64,000 nt of DNA, taken from NCBI RefSeq assembly GCF_000019525.1, contig NC_010506.1:3534001-3598000 (forward strand), written 5' to 3'. Source of the DNA: Shewanella woodyi ATCC 51908 (lineage in GTDB: Bacteria; Pseudomonadota; Gammaproteobacteria; Enterobacterales; Shewanellaceae). The position numbers and the translations under genes were made by a program. Each line of letters starts with the position of its first letter. Position 1 is the stretch's first letter. The notes below the pieces were generated by a model. That model made no database searches. It had not been told where the DNA came from and worked only from the letters and a program-made list of their open reading frames with translations. Of this stretch, positions 8,331 to 17,568 are shown piece by piece.

Positions 8331-9070
8331 TAGCTCACTCCCACACTATGCAGACTAACTGGTTTATGAGCCCTCTTTTGAGTCTCCATCTCAGAGTCTT
8401 CGCTCAGTTCACCACTGTTCATCAGTAGTTGCCGCTCACAACGTTTAGCTAATGCAAGATCGTGGGTAACCAGCACTAATGTTGTGTCACTTTCTCGATT
8501 AAGCTCAAACAGCATATCGGCAACTTTCTGGCTATTGGCTGCGTCCAGATTTCCAGTCGGTTCATCGGCAAACAGCACTTTAGGTTCACAAATAAAGGCC
8601 CTTGCAATGGCCACTCTTTGCTGTTCACCGCCGGAGAGTTGATTTGGGAAGTGAGTCAGTCGGTGACTTAGCCCCACCCTTTCTAACATGGACTGCGCTT
8701 TCTCCTTCGCATTATTAATGCCAGCAAGCTCAGCAGGCAACATGACATTCTCTAACGCATTGAGGGTATCAACCAACATAAAGGATTGAAAAATAAAGCT
8801 GACCTTCTGTTTTCTCAGTGCAGCTTTCTTCTCTTCATTCAATGAGTGTAACGCCACACCATCGAGTATGATCTCACCGCTGCTTGGTGAATCAAGGGCG
8901 GCGAGTAATCCAAGTAAGGTTGACTTACCCGAGCCCGATGGACCGAGTATCGCAATACTCTGTCCCTGCTTGACATCCATATTAATGCCGTTGAGGATAG
9001 TAAGCTCTCCCTCTTGGGTAGCCACTGATTTAACGAGAGCCTTTACTGTGATTGCACTGATTTCTGACAT
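8330..9070 (-). CDS. ybbA: ABC transporter ATP-binding protein (YbbA-like)
   Basis: 246 residues from the ATG at 9070, chosen because the protein then begins MSEISAITVKALVK like its relatives and an AGAAG stretch precedes it; a longer frame to 9130 would run into tesA on the other strand. Walker A GPSGSGKST, signature LSGGEQQRVAIARA and Walker B VLFADEPTG are intact, with the switch His in LVTHD. The family is LolD/MacB-like. Partner of YbbP, overlapping it at 8330. Its start codon is only 19 bases from that of the divergent tesA, so each promoter must lie in the other's 5' region. Confidence 0.93.
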   Translation of the reverse strand: MSEISAITVKALVKSVATQEGELTILNGINMDVKQGQSIAILGPSGSGKSTLLGLLAALDSPSSGEIILDGVALHSLNEEKKAALRKQKVSFIFQSFMLVDTLNALENVMLPAELAGINNAKEKAQSMLERVGLSHRLTHFPNQLSGGEQQRVAIARAFICEPKVLFADEPTGNLDAANSQKVADMLFELNRESDTTLVLVTHDLALAKRCERQLLMNSGELSEDSEMETQKRAHKPVSLHSVGVS

Positions 9071-9089
9071 AAAATTCTTCTCTACCTCG

Positions 9090-9686
9090 ATGCTTAAACG
9101 TTCACTTAGCCTAATGAGCTTAGCGGCCATTCTATCTTGTTCTCAAGTGATTGCTGCACCTATATTAATCCTAGGTGATAGCCTAAGTGCAAGTTATGGA
9201 GTCGATGAAGATCAAGGTTGGGTTAACTTAATGCGCAAGAAGATGCCACAACATGAGATAGTCAACGGCTCTGTCAGTGGTGAAACAACTGCGGGAGGAT
9301 TGCGTAGACTCCCCGCCCTGCTTGACTCCGTAAAGCCTGAGCTGGTTCTGGTTGAACTCGGTGGTAACGATGGACTAAGAGGATTTACCCCACAACAACT
9401 GAAAGAAAATCTTACAAAAATAATTACCTTAACCAAGGCTCAAGGGAGTCAACTACTCCTTTCAGAGATAATGGTTCCGCCAAATTACGGTCCACGATAT
9501 GCCAAGATGTTCAATCAGGTCTATGCAGACTTAGCCGCAGAGCACCAAATAACCCTAATGCCATTTTTTATGACAAAAATAGCCATCAATCCAGACTTTA
9601 TGCAAAGAGACGGTATTCACCCCAATGCATCGGCGCAAAATGATATCGCCGAGTTTGTCGTACCTTGGATTGAAAAAGCATTATAG
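9090..9686 (+). CDS. tesA: Thioesterase I / lysophospholipase / arylesterase
   Basis: 198 residues. The start at 9090 gives a normal Sec signal peptide ending ...SQVIAAP (about 23 residues); the much longer frame from 8868 runs through ybbA and is rejected. SGNH/GDSL hydrolase blocks are complete: ILGDSLS with the nucleophile at about Ser31, ELGGNDGLRG, and DGIHPN carrying the catalytic Asp and His. The product is a periplasmic esterase acting on acyl-CoA and lysophospholipids. Divergent from ybbAP, the same order as in E. coli. Confidence 0.93.
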   Translation: MLKRSLSLMSLAAILSCSQVIAAPILILGDSLSASYGVDEDQGWVNLMRKKMPQHEIVNGSVSGETTAGGLRRLPALLDSVKPELVLVELGGNDGLRGFTPQQLKENLTKIITLTKAQGSQLLLSEIMVPPNYGPRYAKMFNQVYADLAAEHQITLMPFFMTKIAINPDFMQRDGIHPNASAQNDIAEFVVPWIEKAL

Positions 9687-9786
9687 ATCCCATTATGACT
9701 TAAAACTTTGACTCAGCGTTTGTTTGAAAGGCGGATCTTCTGTAAAATTTTCGCCCTTTCAAATATCAGTCATTAGGGGAAGGCTT

Positions 9787-10905
9787 TTGAAAAGTCGTTT
9801 CAACAACATCACTATCGTTTCCAGTATATTAGCGATATGCTCACCTTTAGTTTTTGCACCTGTTGCATCCGCAACTTCACCAATGAAACCTGCGGATCAG
9901 CAGATGGTTCCAGCACAACTTTATCCACCAGCAGATAGTGCATTTGATTGGGTTCAGTTGACCTCATTTGAACTCTTAAAAGGGGAAATAAAGACCCTTT
10001 ATGATGACAAGCTTGAGTTTGAAAGTGATGAACTTGATACCCTGTATATCGACTGGGAAGATATCAAGGTTTTACAAAGTAATGGCCTAGTCAGCGTCGG
10101 CTTTACCGATCTCAGCACCAAGACCGGAAAGTTACTGGTTAAAGATGGCAAAACCTATATTGGCGGCGAAGAGTTTGACCGCACTAAGATAATGACTATC
10201 ATTGCTGGCGAGCAGACAGAAGCAAACTACTGGTCTAGCAAGATATCGCTAGGTGCTAACCTACGCTCAGGTAATACCAAACAGCTTGATTACAGCGCAA
10301 TTGCCAATACTCAGCGCCGCACTACCGAATCTAGATATAATCTTGATTACTTAGGAAACTACTCTAAGACTGAGGGTGAGAACAATATCAATAATCATCG
10401 TATCAATACTTACTTTGATTGGTATTTGTCTAAACAGTTTTACTTAAGACCTGTGTTTGCCGAAGTTTACATGGATCCAATTAAGAACATCCAATACAAA
10501 ACAACACTCGGCTTTGGTGTGGGTTACGACATCATTGACAGCTCGAAAACAGAGTGGAGTATCAGTGGCGGTCCAGCTTACAACTACACCAAGTTTGATA
10601 ATGTTGCACCAGGCGAGAAAGAGGATGAGGGCAGCGCCGCACTTGTGGTCGAGACTTACTTTGATACAGAGATTACCAGTGATATCGACTTCAACACTCT
10701 GTATCGACTCCAATATGGCAGTGAAACATCTGGTGGCTACACACACCATGCGGTAGCAGGTTTCTCCATTGAGTTAACCGACATGTTTGATCTTGATCTC
10801 TCTTTTGTTTGGGATCATACCAATAAACCACAACCAGACTCAGATAACACCATACCTAAGCAAAATGATTACCAATTTATCATCGGCTTCGGTATCGATA
10901 TCTAA
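9787..10905 (+). CDS. DUF481 family outer-membrane protein (YdiY-like)
   Basis: The TTG at 9787 is preferred as start: AGGGGAAGG lies just upstream and the protein then begins with a clean Sec signal (NNITIVSSILAICSPLVFAP up to the ATSP site); an ATG at 9724 would add 21 residues before the signal. The mature protein has a short N-terminal domain with EL(L)KGEIKTLYDDKLEFESDELD, resembling the periplasmic segment of this family. A DUF481 beta-barrel follows (about residues 145-370) with alternating aromatic strands and the C-terminal ending FIIGFGIDI. The function of the family is unknown. Ends at a strong terminator (10926-10944). Confidence 0.82.
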   Translation: MKSRFNNITIVSSILAICSPLVFAPVASATSPMKPADQQMVPAQLYPPADSAFDWVQLTSFELLKGEIKTLYDDKLEFESDELDTLYIDWEDIKVLQSNGLVSVGFTDLSTKTGKLLVKDGKTYIGGEEFDRTKIMTIIAGEQTEANYWSSKISLGANLRSGNTKQLDYSAIANTQRRTTESRYNLDYLGNYSKTEGENNINNHRINTYFDWYLSKQFYLRPVFAEVYMDPIKNIQYKTTLGFGVGYDIIDSSKTEWSISGGPAYNYTKFDNVAPGEKEDEGSAALVVETYFDTEITSDIDFNTLYRLQYGSETSGGYTHHAVAGFSIELTDMFDLDLSFVWDHTNKPQPDSDNTIPKQNDYQFIIGFGIDI

Positions 10906-10925
10906 TACGTTTTAGCTAGTTTTAT

Positions 10926-10944
10926 AAGGCCGCAATGCGGCCTT
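10926..10944 (+). terminator. Intrinsic terminator after the DUF481 gene
   Basis: Perfect 8-bp stem AAGGCCGC / GCGGCCTT with a 3-base loop, followed by TCAT. Confidence 0.75.
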
Positions 10945-11211
10945 TCATATCATTTATCATCCTCACTCCACGTCTACTCATTATTGCTTTTTCTGCGAAA
11001 TATTTTCTATCAGCTCACCTTAATCCAACTCCGTTTACTTCCATGTCTTTCATATTGTTTTTAAAAGAAAAATCAAACCAAGTTCGTTTAATTTTTTAAA
11101 AACACAATTTGATACAGGCTTGTTAATCAGTTGTTGGCCAGATTTCACATTGCATATATGGTACGTCAGTGCAATCTAGGAAAGGAATAATAAAAATAAG
11201 CTGGAGACGCT

Positions 11212-13854
11212 ATGTTTAACAAGAAACCATCATGGTTACTGCCCTCTCTTGTGGCCAGTGCCGTCGCGCTAAGTCTAAGTGGATGTTCATCGGATGATGA
11301 TGACCCAGTTGTAGAGGATAAGCCTGCGGTATTACCTATCCCCGACCCCACACCTAGCTTCCCCGAGGGAGCTATCATGATTGAAGATGGGGAAAACCTG
11401 ACTATCCGAATTCAGGAAGCCTTGATTAACGCCCAGAGCAATGACGTTATCGTGCTGCCTAAGGGTAATTTCAAGATAGCCTCGACCTTACTGTTTGATG
11501 GTGATGTCGACGGTGATGGCTCAATGGCAAAAAATATCACCATTATGGGATATGGCATGGAGGAGACAGTTTTAGACTTCTCTGAATCCCTAACCGGTGA
11601 TGGTATCTTCGTACAAAATGCAGTGAACGTTATCATTCAAGATCTCTCTGTGAATGAAGCTAAAAATAACGGTATTAAACTTAAGAACACAAACGGGATT
11701 ATCCTAAGACGTCTGGCGACAGTTTGGGAAGGTGAGCTCGATGAAAACAATGGCGCCTACGGCCTCTACCCTGTTGAATGTGAAAATATCCTGATTGAAG
11801 ACACCTATGTTCGAGGCAGCGCCGATGCGGGTATTTACGTCGGCCAGTCTGAGTATATTGTGGTTCGCCGCAATATCGCCAAAGAGAACGTGGCAGGTAT
11901 TGAGATTGAAAACTCAAAATATGCTGATGTTTATGATAACGAAGCCGTAGGAAATACTGGTGGTATCTTAGTTTTTGATCTGCCGATTAATAACCACAGG
12001 TATGGCTCAAGCGTACGTATTTTCAATAATAAGGTATACGACAATAACACCAAGAACTTCGCCAATGCCTCTGCCAATCCAGCAGGTGTCCATATCGTTC
12101 CACCAGGAACGGGCATGATCATCCTCTCTACCGATGATGTAGAGATCTTTAATAACGAAATTACCAACCACGACACCATGGGCGTTGCGATCACTAGCTT
12201 CTTTATCGCAGAACCTGATATGAATGCATTTGTTGCTAACTATGGACAAGCCGATCAACCCATAGAAGATGGCTGGAGACCAACACCACGCAATATCTAT
12301 CTCCATGACAATGTGATCACCGGCTTTGGTAAAAAACCCAATGGTTATCTTATTGACGATATTATCAAAGCCTATGTACTTACCCATGGTCAGTTCCCTG
12401 GCGTTCTGTATGACGGTTTAGGGGAGATGTTGTCCAATAACGGCACTGCAGCGTATCTGGGCCTACAGGAGCAGCCCTTTGCCGAAGATGGCAGTGACAA
12501 TATCTGTGCGACTAATAATGGCGATGTTTCATTTGGTCGACTCTACGCCAACGATAATACCGATCTTAGTATCCCCGATGTTCTATTTGAGCCGACACAA
12601 GAAGAAATTATGAAATGTGCTCAGCTCAGTTTACCCGTCCACACTGTCACCTTTGGTGATGAGATTTTCGGTTGTGGCGTCGATGACGATGTAGCGGGTT
12701 GTGATGGCGGTAACTTAGTCGGTGGCGGTGGCACCATAGGTGAAGGAGAAGGCGGACTGGTAGGAGATGGAGATCTGGCCCTGTGTGAAACAACAGGCGA
12801 TCAGGTCAATTGGGATGCGCTTTTAGGAGCTAACTGCCCAAACTTGTCAGATTATAATCTCTTTGCCGATAATTCAGACCCATCAACTGGCGCCAACTCT
12901 GGTGGCTTACCCTATGACATGAATACTCAACTGTTCACTGATTATGCAAGTAAATACCGTTTTGTATTTGTACCAGAAGGAAAAGTGGCAAGTTACTCAG
13001 CCCAAGAAAGCATGGATTTCCCAGTTGGTACAGTGATAAGCAAAGCCTTCGCTCTGCCTGCTAATACTAATGAACGCGGTCTAGACAAAGAAGATCTGGT
13101 TGAAACTCGCTTATTGATCCGTCGTGAAACCGGTTGGTCAGCTCTACCCTATATCTACAATGCAGAGAAAAGTGACGCCGTGTTAGCAAAAGCGGGGGCG
13201 ATTCAAGGTAAGCAGGTGGTCCATAATGGGGAAACGCTCGATTTTGATTATGTCGTACCGAGTATGAATCAATGTAAGCAGTGTCACCAGTTCAAGGCAG
13301 CGCCTGATAGCCCAGCGATTTTTGTTCCTATAGGGCCTAAAGCACGTTACCTAAACAAAGACTATGCCTATGCTGACGGCACCATGAATCAGCTCATGAA
13401 GTGGCAAGCTGCAGGTATATTAGAGGGGGTACCCGATGTGACAAGCATTGATACCGTTCCTACATTTGCTGACGGTGACGAAGCGGATTTAACCTCGCTC
13501 TCAGACCAGCTGCTAATGGAAACCGCTAAAGGTTACTTAGATATTAACTGCGCACATTGCCATCGTCCTGAAGGTAACGCTTCAAACACTGGGCTTACAC
13601 TGGAGTACTGGAGACCCTATGCTGATGGGTTTGCACACGGAACCTGTAAATCGCCAGTGGCCTACGGTGGTGGAGAGCTTAGTTATGATGTAGTGCCCTC
13701 AGCTCCTGAGCGCTCTATCCTTCACTTCAGAATGGATACTAATGAACCAGGCGATCGCATGCCTGAGATTGGGCGTAGCTTAACCCATGGTGAGGGTGTT
13801 GAGCTTATCCATGAGTGGATAAGACGTCTACCTTTAGCCAGCTGTTCACAGTAA
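11212..13854 (+). CDS. Beta-helix / diheme fusion lipoprotein (TIGR03805 + TIGR03806)
   Basis: 880 residues. Signal peptide with lipobox LSGC (Cys25). Residues about 50-470 form a right-handed parallel beta-helix rich in N-x-I-x-I-x-D-x turns, matching TIGR03805. A Gly-rich linker (about 505-525) leads into an HNE_0200-type domain (TIGR03806) with two heme c motifs, CKQCH (Cys688-His692) and CAHCH (Cys780-His784). These two families usually occur as adjacent genes; here they are one polypeptide. Function unknown; an outer-membrane or periplasmic redox lipoprotein is inferred. AAGGAATAATAAAAATAAGCTGGAG-type spacing gives GGAG 7 bases before the ATG. Confidence 0.85.
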   Translation: MFNKKPSWLLPSLVASAVALSLSGCSSDDDDPVVEDKPAVLPIPDPTPSFPEGAIMIEDGENLTIRIQEALINAQSNDVIVLPKGNFKIASTLLFDGDVDGDGSMAKNITIMGYGMEETVLDFSESLTGDGIFVQNAVNVIIQDLSVNEAKNNGIKLKNTNGIILRRLATVWEGELDENNGAYGLYPVECENILIEDTYVRGSADAGIYVGQSEYIVVRRNIAKENVAGIEIENSKYADVYDNEAVGNTGGILVFDLPINNHRYGSSVRIFNNKVYDNNTKNFANASANPAGVHIVPPGTGMIILSTDDVEIFNNEITNHDTMGVAITSFFIAEPDMNAFVANYGQADQPIEDGWRPTPRNIYLHDNVITGFGKKPNGYLIDDIIKAYVLTHGQFPGVLYDGLGEMLSNNGTAAYLGLQEQPFAEDGSDNICATNNGDVSFGRLYANDNTDLSIPDVLFEPTQEEIMKCAQLSLPVHTVTFGDEIFGCGVDDDVAGCDGGNLVGGGGTIGEGEGGLVGDGDLALCETTGDQVNWDALLGANCPNLSDYNLFADNSDPSTGANSGGLPYDMNTQLFTDYASKYRFVFVPEGKVASYSAQESMDFPVGTVISKAFALPANTNERGLDKEDLVETRLLIRRETGWSALPYIYNAEKSDAVLAKAGAIQGKQVVHNGETLDFDYVVPSMNQCKQCHQFKAAPDSPAIFVPIGPKARYLNKDYAYADGTMNQLMKWQAAGILEGVPDVTSIDTVPTFADGDEADLTSLSDQLLMETAKGYLDINCAHCHRPEGNASNTGLTLEYWRPYADGFAHGTCKSPVAYGGGELSYDVVPSAPERSILHFRMDTNEPGDRMPEIGRSLTHGEGVELIHEWIRRLPLASCSQ

Positions 13855-13876
13855 TAGCTCGTAGATAGAAAAAGAT

Positions 13877-13898
13877 AAGGCCGGTTCATTCCGGCCTT
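13877..13898 (+). terminator. Intrinsic terminator
   Basis: 8-bp stem AAGGCCGG / CCGGCCTT, 6-base loop, then TTTT. It separates the fusion lipoprotein from its shorter paralogue, so the two may be separately transcribed. Confidence 0.8.
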
Positions 13899-13932
13899 TT
13901 TTCTCTTACCTGAGCCACAATATAGGTGAAGT

Positions 13933-15114
13933 ATGCGCTTATTAGCCCAATTAATATTTCTGCTCCTTTTTACCTCGGCATGCGGGGGTGGCGATGGCGA
14001 CAGCCAAGTCGCAGAAACCCCCACCTCCCCCAGTACAGAAACACCTGAGGTAACCCCAGCTCCCAGCTCATTGTGTGAACAAACCACCACCTCAGTTAAC
14101 TGGGAAGCGTTGATGAGTGAGGATTGCGACACTCTTTCTCAATATGGATTGTTTATCGATCCTATCAGCCCAACATCGGAGCCAGTCTCTCCCGGTCTTG
14201 CCTATGAGCTCTCCACTCAACTTTTTACAAACTACGCCAACAAACACAGGTTTATATTTATACCTGAAGGGAAAAAAGCAAACTATCACCCAACCGATGC
14301 TTTTCAATTCCCAGTGGGCACCGTGCTAACTAAAACCTTCTCCATGCCCTATGACACCCAAGTCAAAGGGGCTGAAAATGAGATAAAGATAGAAACACGA
14401 CTGCTGATCCACAGAGAGAGTGGCTGGACGACTCTCCCCTACCTTTGGCAAGAAGGCAAGGCAAAACTCACCCTTGGCGGTGCGGATATTCCTCATACAT
14501 TAAACCATCAAGGAGAGGTCGCTCAGTTCGACTATCACGTCCCTAGCCGTGCAGAATGTAAACTTTGTCACCAGATAAACCGTGATGGCGAGAGTAAAAT
14601 CGCACCTATTGGACTAAAAGCACACCTATTAAACACAGAGATTAACTACCAAGGTCAAACCGTCAACCAACTCCAGCTTTGGGCAGATAGGGAGCTACTC
14701 GAATCCCTACCCAACAGCACTGAAATCGCCTCAGCACCATCACTGTTTGACAAAAATGCCGACTTGACCCAAAGAGTGAAAGGATATCTCGATATCAACT
14801 GTGCTCATTGTCATAGAGCGGAAGGGTTTGCGAGCATTTCAGGCCTTAGACTTGGCTTTCATATCGATCACACCAGCTACCAATATGGCGTATGTAAACA
14901 ATCTCCTGGCTGGGACGGGGGAGCTAAAGGCCTCTCTTTTGACTTGATCCCAGGGGATGGTGAACACTCGATTTTACTCTACAGACAAGAGCTGAATAAC
15001 CCGAAAGACAGAATGCCTCCCATTGGCAGGAGCTTAGTGCATCAAGAAGCTGTCATACTGATTAAACAGTGGATTGACTCCCTTCCCCCAAGTTTAGGTA
15101 ACTGCCAAAGTTAG
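13933..15114 (+). CDS. Diheme lipoprotein, HNE_0200 family (TIGR03806)
   Basis: 393 residues, a paralogue of the C-terminal half of the preceding protein. Signal peptide with lipobox FTSAC (Cys17), a Pro/Thr-rich linker to about 45, then the family domain: matching blocks include NWEALMSEDC, LAYELSTQLFTNYANKHRF and FPVGTVLTKTF. Two heme c motifs are present: CKLCH (Cys209-His213) and CAHCH (Cys290-His294). The C-terminal block with DRMPPIGRSLVHQEAV is also shared. It lacks the beta-helix. Likely an exported c-type diheme protein; the partner and substrate are unknown. Confidence 0.82.
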   Translation: MRLLAQLIFLLLFTSACGGGDGDSQVAETPTSPSTETPEVTPAPSSLCEQTTTSVNWEALMSEDCDTLSQYGLFIDPISPTSEPVSPGLAYELSTQLFTNYANKHRFIFIPEGKKANYHPTDAFQFPVGTVLTKTFSMPYDTQVKGAENEIKIETRLLIHRESGWTTLPYLWQEGKAKLTLGGADIPHTLNHQGEVAQFDYHVPSRAECKLCHQINRDGESKIAPIGLKAHLLNTEINYQGQTVNQLQLWADRELLESLPNSTEIASAPSLFDKNADLTQRVKGYLDINCAHCHRAEGFASISGLRLGFHIDHTSYQYGVCKQSPGWDGGAKGLSFDLIPGDGEHSILLYRQELNNPKDRMPPIGRSLVHQEAVILIKQWIDSLPPSLGNCQS

Positions 15115-15121
15115 TCTGTCC

Positions 15122-15141
15122 AAGTGGCTGAAAAGCCACTT
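15122..15141. terminator. Hairpin between convergent genes
   Basis: 8-bp stem AAGTGGCT / AGCCACTT with GAAA loop; only weak T runs on either side. Confidence 0.45.
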
Positions 15142-15163
15142 CTCACACGGTCGCTACTTGTTC

Positions 15164-16189
15164 TCATTTAGCCTTCTCGTTAAGCCTCAAGAAATGACCA
15201 GGTGGATGACCTAGCCAATGTTTAAAACTTTGCCGAAAATGACTGACATCGCCAAATCCCATCACCTCGGCAATGTCCTCAACCTTATGCTCTTCTGACA
15301 AGATAAGACCGATGGCGGCTTGAGATCGAACCTGATCGACCAACTTCTGATAACTACTACCCGCCAGAGATATCTTACGCCTCAAGGTTCTTGAACTGAT
15401 ATTTTGTATTTCGGCCATCTGCTCCATATTGGGGCAATCAGGAAAAGAGCTCCTTAGTTGATCTAACAGGTGTTCAATATAGGAAGGTTGCTGATTTGAA
15501 ACCGTATTAATCAGGTTTTTGTCAAAATCATAGGTCACAGGTAGCGAAAGATATTTATGCTCTATCGACCACTCATTAAACTCTGAAGCAAACTGCACAT
15601 CAGCGCCGGTCACTGAAGCTAAAAAACTCGCATCGCGCTCCTCTTCAGCTAATGATATTCGCCCAAAGCGGATAGTTTGACCGGCTAACCCACAACCTAT
15701 TTTGACTAAACCACACACACTATGTTGAAACTGACAGGAGTAACGCTCTCTATTAATTCTTCCGGTATTAAGCCAACGTATACGAAGCTCGCCATCTTCA
15801 TTAGTCACTAAAGTATCGGTAAAGCTTCCTACCCGCTCGGGATGAGAGAGCACGAACTGCAGACATTCGCCTATGGTTTTGCATTGATTGAAAAAAGTCA
15901 GTAGAAAATCCAGATCTTTCACCAGATACTGACTGCCCACTTTGGCACCTATCTCAGGGTCTTGGGTATATTGCTGTAGAAACTCCATCGCAAAGTCGGC
16001 CTGCCAAACATAGATGAGTTGTAGGTGCTCTAATTCAGAGATTCCAAGCCCTATCTGCGAGCATAATTTATCAACGACCTCATCACCATAATGTACCTTA
16101 AGGTAGTTAAGCAGGTTTCGTAGTTGATAAGCAGGATATGATTGATCACCAACCAACATATTCCTCTTGTAACTTTGGACGTACTTCAT
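15164..16189 (-). CDS. AraC family transcriptional regulator (OruR/ArgR-like)
   Basis: 341 residues: an N-terminal PF12625-type ligand domain (about 20-210; 'Arabinose-binding' AraC class) and a C-terminal double HTH. The first helix-turn-helix is in MAEIQNISSRTLRRKISLAG, the second in VEDIAEVMGFGDVSHFRQSFKHW, ending with the usual PPGHFLR. It is convergent with the diheme lipoprotein genes, so a regulatory link to them is possible but unproven. The effector is unknown. Confidence 0.88.
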   Translation of the reverse strand: MKYVQSYKRNMLVGDQSYPAYQLRNLLNYLKVHYGDEVVDKLCSQIGLGISELEHLQLIYVWQADFAMEFLQQYTQDPEIGAKVGSQYLVKDLDFLLTFFNQCKTIGECLQFVLSHPERVGSFTDTLVTNEDGELRIRWLNTGRINRERYSCQFQHSVCGLVKIGCGLAGQTIRFGRISLAEEERDASFLASVTGADVQFASEFNEWSIEHKYLSLPVTYDFDKNLINTVSNQQPSYIEHLLDQLRSSFPDCPNMEQMAEIQNISSRTLRRKISLAGSSYQKLVDQVRSQAAIGLILSEEHKVEDIAEVMGFGDVSHFRQSFKHWLGHPPGHFLRLNEKAK

Positions 16190-16280
16190 CTGGAGTCTCT
16201 TTTTTATTCTTACCTATTTTGTATATTATTCAGCAAAGATTTAACAGTACTTTCTGACAAACTCAGCAATGAGTCAAAAA

Positions 16281-16303
16281 AAAGCCTGCAAAATGCAGGC
16301 TTT
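16281..16303 (-). terminator. Intrinsic terminator of sohB
   Basis: 10-bp stem AAAGCCTGCA / TGCAGGCTTT, loop AAA; on the minus strand it is followed by a run of T. Confidence 0.8.
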
Positions 16304-16330
16304 ATATCAATCGGTATCAAGATGTGGCAT

Positions 16331-17362
16331 CTAGGTCAGTGGCTGGTTTTTCTCAGCCATTTTATTAAAGACTGAGCTCACAGACAAAGAAGCCGCATGA
16401 GCAAGCTTATCGGCAAACTTCTTCTTAAGCTGATACTTGACTCTTATCACTGTTCGCTCTTTGGCTAAGTTCATCACCACATCATCACTGGTAGCGATGG
16501 CATCAATTAAGCCAAGCTCAATCGCTTGCTGCCCATACCAATGCTCACCGGTGGCGACTTTCGCAAGCTCAAGCTCAGGACGGTATTGAGAGATAAAGCC
16601 TTTAAATAACTCATGGGTCTCCTCAAGCTCCTGCTGGAACTTCTCACGCCCTTCATCTGTGTTCTCACCAAATACGGTCAAGGTGCGCTTAAAATCACCT
16701 GCCGTGTGTTGCTCATAATCAATATCATGTTTTTTCAGCAGTTTATTGAAGTTTGGTACTTGTGCTACCACCCCAATAGAGCCAACAATAGCAAAGGGAG
16801 CCGCATACACTTTATTAGCAACACAGGCCATCATGTAACCGCCACTGGCTGCTACTTTATCCACACAGATTGTAAGATGAATATTAGCCTGACGAAGACG
16901 GTCTAGTTGACTCGAGGCTAAGCCATAACCATGAACCATACCGCCGCCACTCTCTACATTCACAATGGCTTCATCACCAGGTTCTGCAATTGCGATAATG
17001 GCACTGATCTCTTCACGCAGCGATGAAACCTCATTGGCGTCTATGCTACCTTTAAAATCAACCACAAAGACTCTTGGCTCAGAGACAGGTTCTTTCTGCT
17101 CTTTAAGCGCCTTCTCTTTGGCCTTCTCATCGGCTTTAAGCTGCTTCTCGTAAGCTTTAAACTGCTGTTTAGTGTACAGCTCCTCTTTAAGATCGTGTTG
17201 CAACTCCTTCAACTCTTCAGAGATATTGGTCAGCCTTAGCTCACCTTTACCGCCTTTTTGCTTAACAGCAGACGCTAAAATAACAATCACAACCGCAATA
17301 ATCGATAACACGACCGTGATCGCTTTAGCAAAAAACATCCCATACTCGTACAAAAATTCCAA
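16331..17362 (-). CDS. sohB: SohB inner-membrane serine protease
   Basis: 343 residues from a TTG at 17362, chosen because AGGAG lies 6 bases upstream and the protein then begins like E. coli SohB (M-E-x-L-x-EYG). A frame from 17377 is also open. There is one N-terminal membrane helix (about 10-35) and a charged Lys/Glu-rich linker. The ClpP/SppA-fold domain follows, with the family blocks SGGGMVHGYGLASSQL, VDKVAASGGYMMAC (nucleophile Ser) and FAIVGSIGVVAQ. SohB is a signal-peptide-peptidase-like protein of unclear substrate. Its place near yciK and the trp genes is the same as in enterics. Confidence 0.93.
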   Translation of the reverse strand: MEFLYEYGMFFAKAITVVLSIIAVVIVILASAVKQKGGKGELRLTNISEELKELQHDLKEELYTKQQFKAYEKQLKADEKAKEKALKEQKEPVSEPRVFVVDFKGSIDANEVSSLREEISAIIAIAEPGDEAIVNVESGGGMVHGYGLASSQLDRLRQANIHLTICVDKVAASGGYMMACVANKVYAAPFAIVGSIGVVAQVPNFNKLLKKHDIDYEQHTAGDFKRTLTVFGENTDEGREKFQQELEETHELFKGFISQYRPELELAKVATGEHWYGQQAIELGLIDAIATSDDVVMNLAKERTVIRVKYQLKKKFADKLAHAASLSVSSVFNKMAEKNQPLT

Positions 17363-17480
17363 AATATGCTCCTGCAAATCGATCTGATACCCATAGGTAT
17401 AAATTCAATCTAAAAATTGAGGCTTATTCTAACAGCCAAGAGGCTAATAACAAAAGTAACAATAGATGAGTTAACCATAA

Positions 17481-17506
17481 AAAAACCCAGCATTTGCTGG
17501 GTTTTT
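17481..17506 (-). terminator. Intrinsic terminator of the lipase gene
   Basis: Stem AAAAACCCAGCA / TGCTGGGTTTTT, about 12 bp, symmetrical so usable both ways; lies 60 bases past the lipase stop on the minus strand. Confidence 0.8.
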
Positions 17507-17568
17507 AAACAAGTTTACAGTTCACTCAGATCTAAATTTATAACTCAAAGCAAACATATCTTCGGGAG

